A DNA stretch of 64,000 bases from Bullera alba (lineage: Eukaryota > Basidiomycota > Tremellomycetes > Tremellales > Bulleraceae), in NCBI GenBank assembly GCA_001600095.1, contig BCIX01000002.1, forward strand, positions 1,612,001 through 1,676,000, written 5' to 3'. Positions 24,510 through 35,156 of this stretch are shown here, piece after piece; the stretch's first letter is position 1; each line of letters begins with the position of its first letter. The notes beneath the pieces were generated by a model that saw only the letters and a list, made by a program, of their open reading frames with translations, did not search any database and was not told where the DNA came from. Made by a program: the position numbers and the translations under genes.

Positions 24510-25920
24510 ATGTCTCGCGCTCAGCCACAGGCAGGTCCATCGCGGCAACATGACCTACTCGGCTCGTCGCCCGAGTTTGGCGCTTTCGAGAGTGCGATAA
24601 GGCAGGAGCCAGGGGATCTGCTCAGCTTTGACGATGATCCACCACCTCGACCCTCACAGCCTCAGCCGCAGCGCTACGACCTTCTTATGGACGACTCATG
24701 GCCTACGGATAGACCAATGCACATCCAGCTGCCTCCTCGACCCGATGAGATCAGCGAGGATTACGTGCCCCCGCCAATGAAGTCTCCGAGGCGGATGTCG
24801 CATCAAGGCGCAGGACCAAGCTCCCCACCACAGGTCAATCCGGTCGGCGCGCACATCTTCTTTCACACCAAGTCCCCCAGCTTTGACCTGGAACGCAAGG
24901 TTGAGTTATCACCTTCGAGCCCGGCTCATTCTCGACTGTTCAACACCCTGGCGACTACGGCCAAGGCCGCGTCTAAGTGGAGGACGAGTGTGGATCCTGG
25001 AATGTTTGCACCCCAGCATTCGAGTACCTACCCACCGGTCACCGGTCCAAGCTCGACTGCTCAGCCAGTAGACATCAATCACTCTACGCCATTTGCCCCG
25101 CCGGAATACGTTGCCGGGAGCTACACCGCGCCTTCTGGTGCTCCAGGCTTCAAACCTGTGGAGACGAGAATAGATCACTCGAAGAAGCACGAGGAGGATT
25201 ACTCCGGTACCGAGCTTAGAGGGCGCAGGGACAATACGACGCCGGTGCTCGCTGAAGACGTCGCGGACAAGGTGGGTTGAAAGGTTTGACCACTGCTGAC
25301 CTTCAGCTCCGAGCTTTTCTACCGCCCCGGCAGCGCCTGTCCAAACGGTGGACCCTGTTGTGTGAGTTGGTCATTATGGACATCGCTGACTTTAGTCTCC
25401 TTGGACCAACATGGGGCTTCGTTATCAACCCTATATCGCTTAGTGGAAAACTACGCCTCGACGAATCGCACGGCAGGCAACGTCCTCATCGTGAGGGACG
25501 GCCGCGGCAACACTTTTGGCGCCTACCTCAACGAGAACATCCGGAAACGCGAGGGGGGCTACTACGGTGGTGGTGAATCGTGAGTCAAGCACCGTGGAGC
25601 AACGCTGATATTGGGAGATTCTTGTACAAATGCGTCCCCGAGGTCCGGTCGTTCAAGTGGACAGGGAGGAACCAGTACTTTGCACTGTGCGAGAACGACT
25701 TTTTGTCTTTTGGCGGAGGGTGAGTGCTTTAAACGCTGAACCCGGCTGATGCGGTAGGAACGGCGCATATGGACTGTTTGTCGATTCTACGTTCATTCGA
25801 AACTCGTCGGCGACGTGTCCGACCTTTGACAACGAAGTGCTCAACGTCAGAGGGACGGTCATGTCGGAGAAGGCGTCGGCGTTTGAGTGTATCGGATTAG
25901 AGGTGTGGGGCACAGAGTGA
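24510..25920 (+). CDS. OXR1: TLDc-domain protein, Oxr1 family
   Basis: Five exons (24510..25271, 25307..25361, 25396..25579, 25618..25719, 25758..25920) encode 421 residues. Residues 1-254 are disordered and Pro/Ser-rich. Residues 255-421 are the TLDc domain: LPPRQRLSKRWTLLFSLDQHGASLSTLY, LIVRDGRGNTFGAYLNENIR, FLYKCVPEVRSFKWTGRNQYF, FLSFGGGNGAYGLFVDSTF and the terminal FECIGLEVWG. Oxr1 proteins protect against oxidative damage, and in yeast the TLDc protein Oxr1 promotes V-ATPase disassembly. The 55-nt second exon is needed to join the domain. The ATG at 24510 is chosen because the upstream in-frame extension has no conserved look. Confidence 0.88.
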
Positions 25921-27294
25921 TGTGTATACTGTGATCTTCATGTAGATCCTTGGGTGCATATGTGATCGGCAAGGGCGTTTCTGCAGGCCGCTCACTCGGT
26001 CAACTATTACTCGTGGTCTCACAAAATCGATCGACGTCAACACTGAGGTTCCCCCCTGTCACGCTTCAAGGAGTACCGCATATACAGAAGTGATTGTGCT
26101 TGGAGGGAGTCCTTTCGTCAATATCTCGGAGCATGGCGGTACCGCGCACTGTCGCATAGAGCTGATCAAGGGCTACACTCGGTCATCTGACTTGACGACA
26201 TCTGATGGTATATGCTCATAGATCCCAGAAGTCAAAAGGGCAAACCGGAGGCCAAGAGTTGAGACTTCACCACACACTCACAGCGAACCCTCAGAGCCGA
26301 TATTGCAAACCGGAGTGGCTAATCTCGACTACGATACCGTGTGACGATCTCTGAGAAGGTGACTGGTGTCACGTTAAAGGTCGCCAAGGATGCTACATCG
26401 GACCGGTAGCGGTATAAAGGAAGCACCTTGACACAGGCTCTCTGCTCATTCCTTCTGTGTGCGCTCTCGAGACCTCTGAGTCCGACAGGCTGCAACGGGA
26501 CCGCTTTGTATTCGTAGTTGCCGAGTTGATACGAATACGCCCTGCTCGCCGATATCCACCTCCGGCATGCAGTCGTCCGCATTGAGCGTTCAATACCCCT
26601 CTCCTCTTACCGCCCTTATTCATGTCTACCGGGCAGTGACAGACCAGGCGAAGCGGTAAGAGAAGTCAAGCTCAATCTCAGAACACGTTTGCTTTGGCTA
26701 GTGTCAAGTGGCAACTTCAGCTCGGAACTCAATTCGGACTCTCGGAGGTCGGTTTTAACACACTGGAAGTCGCGCTCGTATCGGAGCAACACCGGATACC
26801 ATCCAGCCTCTACTTGTATCATCTCCTCCGCTCCAGACATTGTCATTGTGGCAGCTGCAAGTACGATACTCGTCGCTGTGCTTTGAGCCTCAGGTATGAG
26901 GAGGTTTGGTCTTAGAGAGCAATTTGCCACTCACCCTTCAGTCGACGGCGTGTCGCCACTTGCGGAACAGGGATCACCAGGTATCGTACCACCCGGCACA
27001 CCATGTGTTGCAGAGCATATCAAGGTTGGTCATTAGGTGAAGACATACGGACCAACCGCCCCATTGGGAGCTGACACTTGTGGCACAGAGGAAAAATCAA
27101 GGTGAATGATGATAGCCTTGTGTTCTGCTCTTCCAGCCCGCCCAGAGACATGTCACCGACTAAAAAGAAGGTCTATCGAGGAGGCTGGCCTGTAGAGACG
27201 GACTAACCACCAGAATGCAGGGATCCTCCGACTGGTGGTGGTCACTTGTGAAAGGGTTATAATTGCGCAAGAAACTTTTCAAACATCAATCACG
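25921..27294. other. Gene-poor stretch, 1374 bp
   Basis: Between OXR1 and the tRNA I found no frame with recognisable features. The longest frames are about 100 codons or less on the - strand (26616-26930) and show no domain, signal or splice support. The 3' UTR of OXR1 occupies its start. A non-coding transcript or a decayed gene is possible. No direct repeats or inverted ends of a transposon were seen. Confidence 0.4.
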
Positions 27295-27391
27295 ACACCG
27301 TTGGTGAAACGGTATCATGCATCGTTGCCATTAGCACTCCTTCAAGAGTGTCGGATTCGATGCGGCAAGGGTTCGACTCCCTTACGGTGTA
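27295..27391 (+). tRNA. tRNA-Gly(GCC) with 26-nt intron
   Basis: The acceptor stem ACACCGT (27295-27301) pairs perfectly with ACGGTGT (27384-27390), and the discriminator base is A. The D arm is GTGA/TCAT. The anticodon stem is CATCG/CGATG with loop TTGCCA, then T, giving anticodon GCC at 27327-27329. The T arm is AAGGG TTCGACT CCCTT and contains the B box GGTTCGACTCC (27370-27380). An intron of 26 nt (27331-27356) sits one base 3' of the anticodon, the canonical site, and itself folds CACTC/GAGTG. The mature tRNA is 71 nt, as usual for tRNA-Gly. A Pol III terminator TTTTT follows at 27393. Confidence 0.93.
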
Positions 27392-27632
27392 GTTTTTGCA
27401 TCTTTTTGCTCCCCAGACCCTCTGCAGACCCTCCTGCTTCGGTTGCAGAGCGTTCGAGCCTCGTCTGGAGCTCTGAGAGCAGCTGCCACTCGCCAAAAAC
27501 GAGCGAGAGCGGGTGGTCAGCGGGATCAAATGGAGCGGAACCAAATATCGTTTTCGGGAATTTGATTCCGCTCCTATCGCAGCGGCGCAGCCATCAAGAA
27601 CGCTCGCGCGCGAGCAGTCAGGCTCTTGGTCG

Positions 27633-27851
27633 ATGGCCGGTGCATTGTGCATCTCTCGAGCGAGCACGAGCGCATTTTCGGTCAGCCAGCTGAAGACGGT
27701 CCAGTGGCGCAGAGGTCTCGCCAACAGTGCCGATGAGATATACATCTCGCCTCGACCGATGGGTCGCGAGAAGGTCGACTACGAAGACATCTCCATCGAC
27801 CCTTCATCTCCTTCGGAGCGGCATCGACCGAGGAGGCCAAACACCCACTGA
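27633..27851 (+). CDS. Possible small protein (72 aa), mitochondrial-type leader
   Basis: An ATG-initiated frame of 72 codons begins MAGALCISRASTSAF and continues with QLKTVQWRRGLANSADEIYISPRP. The first 30 residues lack acids and carry Arg and Ser, like a mitochondrial presequence ending near RRGLA. The remainder is hydrophilic and ends in a basic PRRPNTH. The frame is open further upstream without an ATG. It stops 12 bp before the stop of the convergent oxidase gene. I do not recognise it, and chance cannot be excluded. Confidence 0.35.
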   Translation: MAGALCISRASTSAFSVSQLKTVQWRRGLANSADEIYISPRPMGREKVDYEDISIDPSSPSERHRPRRPNTH

Positions 27852-27863
27852 CTCGCTCGCCCC

Positions 27864-29360
27864 TCACGCGGCGACCCGCAGCTCCTGCCCTGTTGCCAGT
27901 GCACCCAGATCAAGTGTCTTCCGCTTCATCCCTGTCCTCTGCGGATCCTCGGCCGTCGTGTTTCGCTCCAGCTTGAACTTGTCCACGAGATGGGGTTCCA
28001 GCGTACCCTCTAGCCTCGCTCGGATCAAGTCGCCCATGATGGGTAGGAACTGAGTGTCAGCGCAATCACCCTAACTTCAACTTACCTTGAAAGCATGGCC
28101 GGAACCCCCACTGGCGATGAGCAACGATGGCTTGGCATAGTCGATGACCCAGTTGCCGTCCACGACATCAGAGTACCAGCACATCCGGGTGTATGTAACG
28201 GGTTCTAAGGGTCAGCTCCGCTGCGAAAGGTGTACTCACTCTTTGCCAGCTCGGGGTATATCGTTGACATTTGGTATCGCAGCTCTTTGAGCGATTCCGA
28301 AGGGATCCAGCCTGATCGTCAGCGATCCTCCAGGGACGTTGACTTACTCAGGTCGTTCTCCTCGGTGTAGAGCACGGCGCTGGGATCGGCAGCTGTTCTC
28401 GGGACTCCTGTCTCTGAGAGGTACCCCGCGCCATGGATTGCAAACTTCAGTACTCCAAATGGGTTGGGCTGGCACTTGTCAGCGACTGTTATCGATCAAT
28501 GTCCCAAGAGACTCACCGGGAAAGAGTAAAAGCCCGAACCGTCAAAGTTGAAAGTCACAGGAATGTCCTTGTACAACTCTCTCTCCTCCTCGTCCAGCTG
28601 CACCGCCGCAATCGTCTGTCCGGTGGCCACGATAAGGCCCTCCTTCAGCAAACCCTTGAGCGCGGGGTGGCTCGGCGTCCAGGATCCCAGCGCCACGATG
28701 GTCTTGTCCGCTCTAAATTCCCGTCCGTCGACTGTGTTGGCCCCGACGACATCGTCGTTCTCGTAGATCAATTCCGACATTTCTGCACTCGGGACCAGCT
28801 CTCCCCCGAGCTCTAGCAACTGCTCGTAGAGCCTTTCCACGGCTTTGGCGGCCCAAGCCCAACCTCCCACTGGATTGGCATAGCCTCGAGACTCTGCAGG
28901 CAGCGCTGATGTCGGAGTGCGACCGTTTCTATCGAGGGCGGATTTGAAATCGGCGGGGTTGTTGAGCTCTTTGATAGATGATTCCAACAACTTCACATTG
29001 GCGAGAGCCTTTCGGCCAAACTCTCCATCTGCAGTATCCGACTCGAGGCCCCTCACAACCACACCGGACCTGCAATCTCAGCGCCGGACTTGAAGCCGGT
29101 ACTCACTGAAAGTAGATGCCCTTGAAATCATCGTTCCAGATATCGATCGCTTTTCTAGCGAGGAGCGAGTAGTCTGGATCGGAATAGTCCCACCTGACCA
29201 CCTTATTCATATCCGTCGATGCGGCGTCCATGGCGGGCAGGACGCTGGCTCGGTCAAGGACCGTGACTTTGCCATATTGTCCAGTTTTCAACAGCGATAC
29301 GGCGGTGCTGGCCCCGAATTCTCCTGCACCGACGATCAACACAGATGGCTTGGTCGACAT
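27864..29360 (-). CDS. Fructosyl-amino-acid oxidase / FAD-dependent amine oxidase
   Basis: Six exons (29107..29360, 28517..29069, 28348..28468, 28240..28311, 28086..28204, 27864..28049) encode 434 residues, the length of amadoriases. The FAD Rossmann motif VLIVGAGEFGASTAVSLL is near residue 7. ASTDMNKVVRWDYSDP follows, then YANPVGGWAWAAKAVERLYEQLLELGGE, TIVALGSWTP, and the C-terminal cofactor motif LIASGGSGHAFKFLPIMGDL after TRMCWYSDVVDGNWVIDY. These enzymes oxidatively deglycate fructosyl amino acids, releasing glucosone, amino acid and hydrogen peroxide. A sarcosine or pipecolate oxidase activity is the alternative in this family. No PTS1-type C-terminus is visible (it ends ELRVAA). The substrate is not decidable from sequence alone. 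Confidence 0.88.
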
Positions 29361-29913
29361 GTTGGCCACACAGTGCACACTGAACGAGGGCGTTGACGAT
29401 GGATAGCATCGTTCATGCCTACAACAAGTACTGGCGTAGATCTCGGCTCTCGCAGCTCGCTTCCGCTCGAGTCCATTTTGCCGAACGTTCCGGAGATATC
29501 CGCGAGCCTCGGCTGGACTATGATGTGCTTGATTCTGATTACGGTCTCCGGGCCACAAGCTATACAGTACATCTGACTCCCACCACGAGCTACCCCTCGC
29601 GTGACCACTGCATGGTTGCTGCGACGTGCAGGTAGAGCAGATTGAGAGTGCTTAGAAGAGGACTCATCATTCTGGCTTTCGGCTTTGACCGCAAGGCCGC
29701 CGCGAGCGATTGATCGGCCGCACCCAGTGGACGGAGTTTTCGCTATCTCCGCCAATCCACAAAGGACCCGCTCGACCGCAGCTCGCTCAGCGCTCAGCAA
29801 CAGCTAAAGCAAAGCCAAAGCAAAGCTATAGCGAGCTGGCTATCCTATCCATCCGCTACCTACTTCTCGGACATATTATCGGCTTCACCACAACACGACC
29901 TAAGCGAAATAGG
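29361..29913. promoter_or_regulatory. Divergent promoter region, oxidase / DOA10 (553 bp)
   Basis: Both flanking genes start here and point apart. Near the DOA10 side lie several AAAGC repeats (29803-29826) inside a 9-bp inverted repeat, CAGCTCGCT at 29779-29787 and AGCGAGCTG at 29830-29838. No TATA box was recognised. Open frames in this stretch have no protein features. Confidence 0.4.
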
Positions 29914-32900
29914 ATGGCAGATGTGGAGCCGCTCATACCTGTTCAGCCAGACTTCAACTCGGAGGAGGAAGGTGGGTCGGACTGTAGCATTGCCACTGAC
30001 TTGCCTTAGATGTGTGCCGAGTCTGTCGAGTGGAGGGAGACGATGAGGAGCCCTTGATCTACCCATGCAAGTGCTCTGGGTCGGTGAGATTCGTGCATCC
30101 GGATTGGTAAGTGAAACATAGAAATCAACGACTCTAATGACAGTCTCAAGAGCTGGTTGTCGCATAGCCAGAAGAAGTATTGCGAGATTTGCGGACACAA
30201 ATACACCTTTACGAAGGGTGAGTTGCGGAAATCGACAATGATTGACCACCTTGCCAGTCTACCCAGACTACATCCCCTCAGTGATACCTTCAACAGTATA
30301 CGCACGACAGACCGTGTTCTGGATATATCGCATAGCATGCTACATCACCCGATTCTGGATGGCCGTGATGGCTTGGTTGATAGTGCTGCCCAGCATCAAC
30401 ATGATCACACTGCGGTGTCTGCTCTGGGTCGCGGATATGTCCTACGCCGGTACGGGGGAGATCGGGAGTAGTCTGAACGGCACGACACCATCCACCGTCA
30501 ATTTGACCAGCATCGTCAACGTGACTCAGAACTCGACAACACCCCTAGCAGTCGACTTTCTCCTCCGACCCGTCGACTCGCTCGCTCAAGTGCTGCTGAC
30601 AACGTGCAAGAGCTGGTACAGGGGAGAGGAGAACACGTGAGTGTCTCGTGTCGATGCCGCTGACTCCAGGCTACCCGGGTTCGTCTTCCGAGGCCAGATC
30701 CTCTCCATAGTCATCACTGCCGTCCTCATCGGCCTGATCCTTCTCCGAGAATGGATCACACAGCACAATTGGGCCCAGCACCTAGCCACCCCGACAGAGG
30801 TCATCGACGAGATTGACCCGGATCAGTGGGTCGTACAGAGAGGCGTGGCACACAAGATAGGGGATCTTGTTGTAAAGACGAGGCAGAAGGCGGAGAGGAT
30901 GGCACACGAAGCGGAAATGCTCAAGTTGTTGCGACAGACGGCCATACAAAAAGGACGAACCCAACCAACGCAATCTGCTCCTCTCAGCCCCGCAGTCAAT
31001 CATCGAAGCATCGACTCCTCCGAGGCACAAGCCAACGGGTCAACTTCGCTGCCGAGTACTCCTAACATAAGGGAACTCGATTTTCCCATTGACGCCGCGA
31101 CAGATCCACAGGGCAGGACTCGTCTACCGCCATTACCAAGGGACGAAGATGAACCCGGTCCGTCAGTGTCTCCCAGCGGCCGGGTCAGACCGGCGGGTCT
31201 TCCCCGGATGAAGCCCAGTGTGGCGTACACCGCACCGGAGCTACTGGAGGGCGAGAACAATGGCGAGTCTTCGTCCTCGAGACTCGACCATGGACTCAAC
31301 CTCGATTTCTCGGGAGCGAAAGGGAAAGAGCGAGAGGTTGACTCTGAGGAAGTGCCAAGTCTGGAAGGCGCGGACGCAGCTCCTGCGGAATCACAATCTA
31401 CCGACGACCAAGAGGAGCATGACTGGGAGACGTCGTCGAATGCTTCGGAGCGGACAGTGGCAGCAAGTGTAGACTTGCCGCCCTTACAGCCAGCGCAGCC
31501 ATTACCCGAAGATCGTGTTCGGATAGGCGACGAGATTATTGCTGTGGAGAGGGTACGACCTCGCGGGGTCCGGCGGCCTCGGCGAGAGCCAGACCGGATG
31601 GAAGAGGTGGCAGCTTTGGAGCAGGCGGAGGAGGAGGAGGAGATTGAGAGAGAGGACTGGGACCGGATGCGGGAAGATTGGGATGGGATTCTAGAGGTCA
31701 TCGGTTTGATCGGTCCCATGAGCAATCTCTTCCAAAACCTCATATTCGCCATAATCATCATGGGCGCGGCCCTGTCCGTACTCGTGGGTGGACCCATCAT
31801 CATCGGCAAGGTCTCGTTGTCTATCGACATTGTGAAATCGATAGGCTACACTTCGCATCACATCCTACGCCTCATCCGAGCGGTGTTCGATCCGGTATTC
31901 GACATTGCCCTCGAGATCACCAAAGACGTCGTCATCACCCCGCTCCTGTCGTCATTCCAAGCGCTGGAGACGATCTTGGCCCGGACTCTGGGCTTGAGCG
32001 GGTCAAGTAGTGTCAAGTTCCCCCAATTCGACTGGACGAGGATCGCCATGCCCATCCTCGACCATCTGCGAAAAGCCTACGAGACCGAGCGCGCCTTCTC
32101 ACACCGCCTTGCCGAGTCGGCAGAGCTTAGTGATCGTGTATGGACCATGCTGCGAGGCTACGCAGTGGTGTTTGGCTCCGTTGGTCTCTTGGCGCTGGCT
32201 GGCGAGTCAAATCTGGGAAGGTTGTCAAGCGGCATTCTCGGCCAAATCAGACAGCACACCGCGTTCATCAAGCTTGCCTTGTTCATGGGGATCGAGCTGT
32301 TGGTGTTCCCCATCGTCATAGGAGTGGTACTGGACGTCTGCACCCTGCCACTCTTTGAAGACGCATCAATTAGCTCTAGAGCCCAGTCATGGAGTAGCGC
32401 GCCTTTTGGGATGATCTTCATGACTTGGCTGGTGGGCACAATGTGAGTGATGGCCATGTCGGCAGTAGCTGACTTCAGGTTCATGTTCGCCTTTGCCGCA
32501 TTCCTCTCGCACGTCCGTAAATGCTCTCGGCCTGGGGCAATGTTCTTTGTGCGGGACCCTTCGGACCCAAGCTTCTCCCCAGTCAAGGAGATTGTGGAAA
32601 AGCCAGCGATGACGCAGCTCCGCAAGGTGGGTCCAAAGCCACTTGTGCATCGCTGAGAAATAGCTGTCGGTCTCGGCGATCATGTACGCGATTGTCGCTT
32701 CGATCCTCTTTGGTTTCAGCTCGTGGACACTATCTTACCAAACGCTCTATCCGATCCTCCCACTGCGGACGAAGAACTTGTGAGAACAGCTGTGATGACG
32801 AAGCTGACGTCAGTGCGCCCTTGTCCTCGGTCCCCTTTGATTTACTTTTCCTGCACCTGGTCGTGCCGCCAACAGTCAAACGACTGAAACTCGATAAGAG

Positions 32901-34570
32901 GGCAAAGAAGCTCTGGCTCAAGTACTGGATCATGTCGACCGAAGCATTCTGCCTCTCTGGTCTGTTACGCTTCACGGTTCGTGATTGGAAGGTCAAAGAG
33001 GAGACCGGACCACGGGCCTTGGAGCGCCTCTGGCCCATACTCCATCCCATTGTCCGATTCTGCTTTGGACCATATCGACTGGAAGCCACCCAGGCGCGAG
33101 TTCCCGCTGCGGATACTGTTGCCGTGCTGCCCTTGGCTGAGCGGAGAAAGGGCGGTGTGTTCATACCCTTGAACGAGTGGGGAGCGCCAAAGACACCCGA
33201 GGACAAGATGCGACTGCTCAAGCAGGACCGAAGAGCGAGGCAACTGCACCGCGATCCAAAGTACGACTACGACGTGGTCTGGCTTCCAAAGTACTGGCAG
33301 ACGAGGATCTACGCCTACATCTTCACCACCATCGCCGCAGTGGCGACCGTCATCAGCCTCTGCTTCTTCGTCCCGTTGATCCTGGGTCGCTTTGTGTTGG
33401 ATCCCTTTGGGAAGAACCCCCTGCACGACGGCTACAATTTCGTGAGTCATCAGTCAATCGTTATCTGTGCTGATTGTTTAGATCGCCGGGGTGTATCTCT
33501 GCATATTGTGGGGTTGGGCAAGCGGCCAAGTGGACAAGCTCGTGTTGCGCTTGACGAGTGCCGCTCAGATCCGCCGCTCAAAGCGCTCAGTCCGGGCGAA
33601 ACGATCTATGCTCAAGTTTGTCCGCAAGGTCTCAATGCTGGTCCTCTTGTTCGGCGTGATTCCGACCGTCTTTGGAATCGTGTTCGAGCTATACATTGCT
33701 CTGCCCGGTAGATATGGACTGGACAAGACTGCCACTCCAATTCTCCACCTCTGGGATGCATGGTGGGTGTTAGATGACGGGGACGTTGCTGATGTTTCAG
33801 GGCTATCGGCGCAGTTTCCCTATCCCTGCTTTCAAGGATTATCAGGGCTGGCATGATGCGCAGACGTGAGATCCGGATGGATGTTGCGGCCTGGAAGAGG
33901 CTGGCACTGGTGAGTGAGAGGGGTTTAGCAAAGGGACGTAACTGACACGCAAACAGTTGTTCCAGCGGCCTTTCGACCGGACTCATGTGGATCCGCACAG
34001 GACGATCATGATGTTCCTCATGTTCCTTATGATGCCGATATTCCTACCAATGCTGCCAACGCTGTTCGCTGTTCTGCTCCAGCCAAAAGTATCATCGGGG
34101 TCTCAGACCACCGCGGTGATCTGTGAGTCCAGCTTGACCAGCAGCAATACCTGCGCTGACACAGGTCCGCAGTCCGGACGATGTACCCTCTCACCTTCAT
34201 CTTTCTATCTGTCCTCCTGGCAAGGAGAACGGTGATATCCCGGCTGGCGAGAATCAAGCAGAAGATGGTCGACGCGGAATACGTCCTGGAGGAGAAGATC
34301 GAGAATTACGAACCCGAGGTCCAGGACAAGGACAAGGGAAAAGACAAAGTGGAAGTGGTGACTGAGCAAGGGGCTATCGTGCTGGAGGAAGATACCGGCG
34401 AGTGGGAAGACGAGGGCGAGGACGAGGACTCGATCGAGATATATGATGGTTCTGGCCTCTTGGACGAAGGGGATAGCGATGGCGAAGTTGAAACCGAAGA
34501 AGATGTGGAGATTGGTGGCGCGGGGCCATTGGGGCGGCCTGATGATGCCGATGTTGTCCATTGGTTATAG
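29914..34570 (+). CDS. DOA10: Doa10/Ssm4 (MARCH6-type) ER ubiquitin ligase
   Basis: Twelve exons (29914..29971, 30010..30106, 30144..30217, 30258..30636, 30670..32442, 32479..32626, 32664..32779, 32814..33441, 33482..33762, 33801..33909, 33957..34122, 34173..34570) encode 1408 residues. The N-terminal RING-CH (C4HC3) is complete: CRVC, then [20 protein letters not shown] and YCEICGHKY. Many membrane spans follow; a disordered acidic loop of about 270 residues separates the first ones from the conserved TEB4-like core. The C-terminal tail is strongly acidic. Doa10 ubiquitinates cytosolic and membrane degrons at the ER and inner nuclear membrane with Ubc6/Ubc7 and serves in ERAD. All exon joins keep phase. 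The acceptor at 34172 rather than 34164 is chosen because only it continues the conserved FRTMYPLTF frame. Confidence 0.93.
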
Positions 34571-35156
34571 TGATCTGCGAATATATACCCTGCATTATAC
34601 ACCCACTGTTACCAGTATCCCGATGCTATGCTGCTGTGCATGCCGTGTTCGTCGTCACCATGCTCTTCGGCGCCAACAGCACCGCCGCGTGAACTGCTAT
34701 TTGGCTCTCGGACAAGTCCGGTCAAACGCGTTTGTCGTTTTCGAATTCCTGGTCGCAGCGCAAACCATAATTTTCGAATCCTCGTCGATTATTTTCGATT
34801 TTTAGACGTCGAGCGAGCTGTCACCAGGCGATGTATTCCGAGGCATGGTAGCGAGGGGGGGGAAGAAGGGGGTCGATGGGGAGGGGGGCATGAAGATGAT
34901 TTTGTCTGAATGTATCTTGTGACTGCTCTTCACACTGCAACGTCCAGCAACATTCACGATGAGAGGGTGAGTCACTTGAGTCACATCGTCATGGCCGCCT
35001 GCCAGTCAAATTCCCTCGTCTGCGTCTATAGCCGCTTGGGCCCCTCCACTTTCATCTTCGGGCGAAACGAAGAGATGAGGTGCTGGGTGTTATCAGGGCC
35101 ACAGAGCATCAGCACTCGCTGCATAGACCAGTCTAGGCGCATGGTCAAGGAGCCAC
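34571..35156. other. Intergenic region, 586 bp, with G-rich tract
   Basis: This holds the DOA10 3' UTR and the malic enzyme promoter. A run of four G-tracts (34855-34862, 34868-34872, 34878-34881, 34883-34888) lies on the + strand. Upstream of it the sequence has AT-rich patches (TTTTCGATTTTTAG). No gene was recognised. Confidence 0.5.

Noticed and set aside
31000..31830. 276-codon frame antisense to DOA10
   Set aside because: It is a shadow of the Ser/Glu/Asp-rich loop of DOA10 on the other strand; the sense frame carries the conserved protein.
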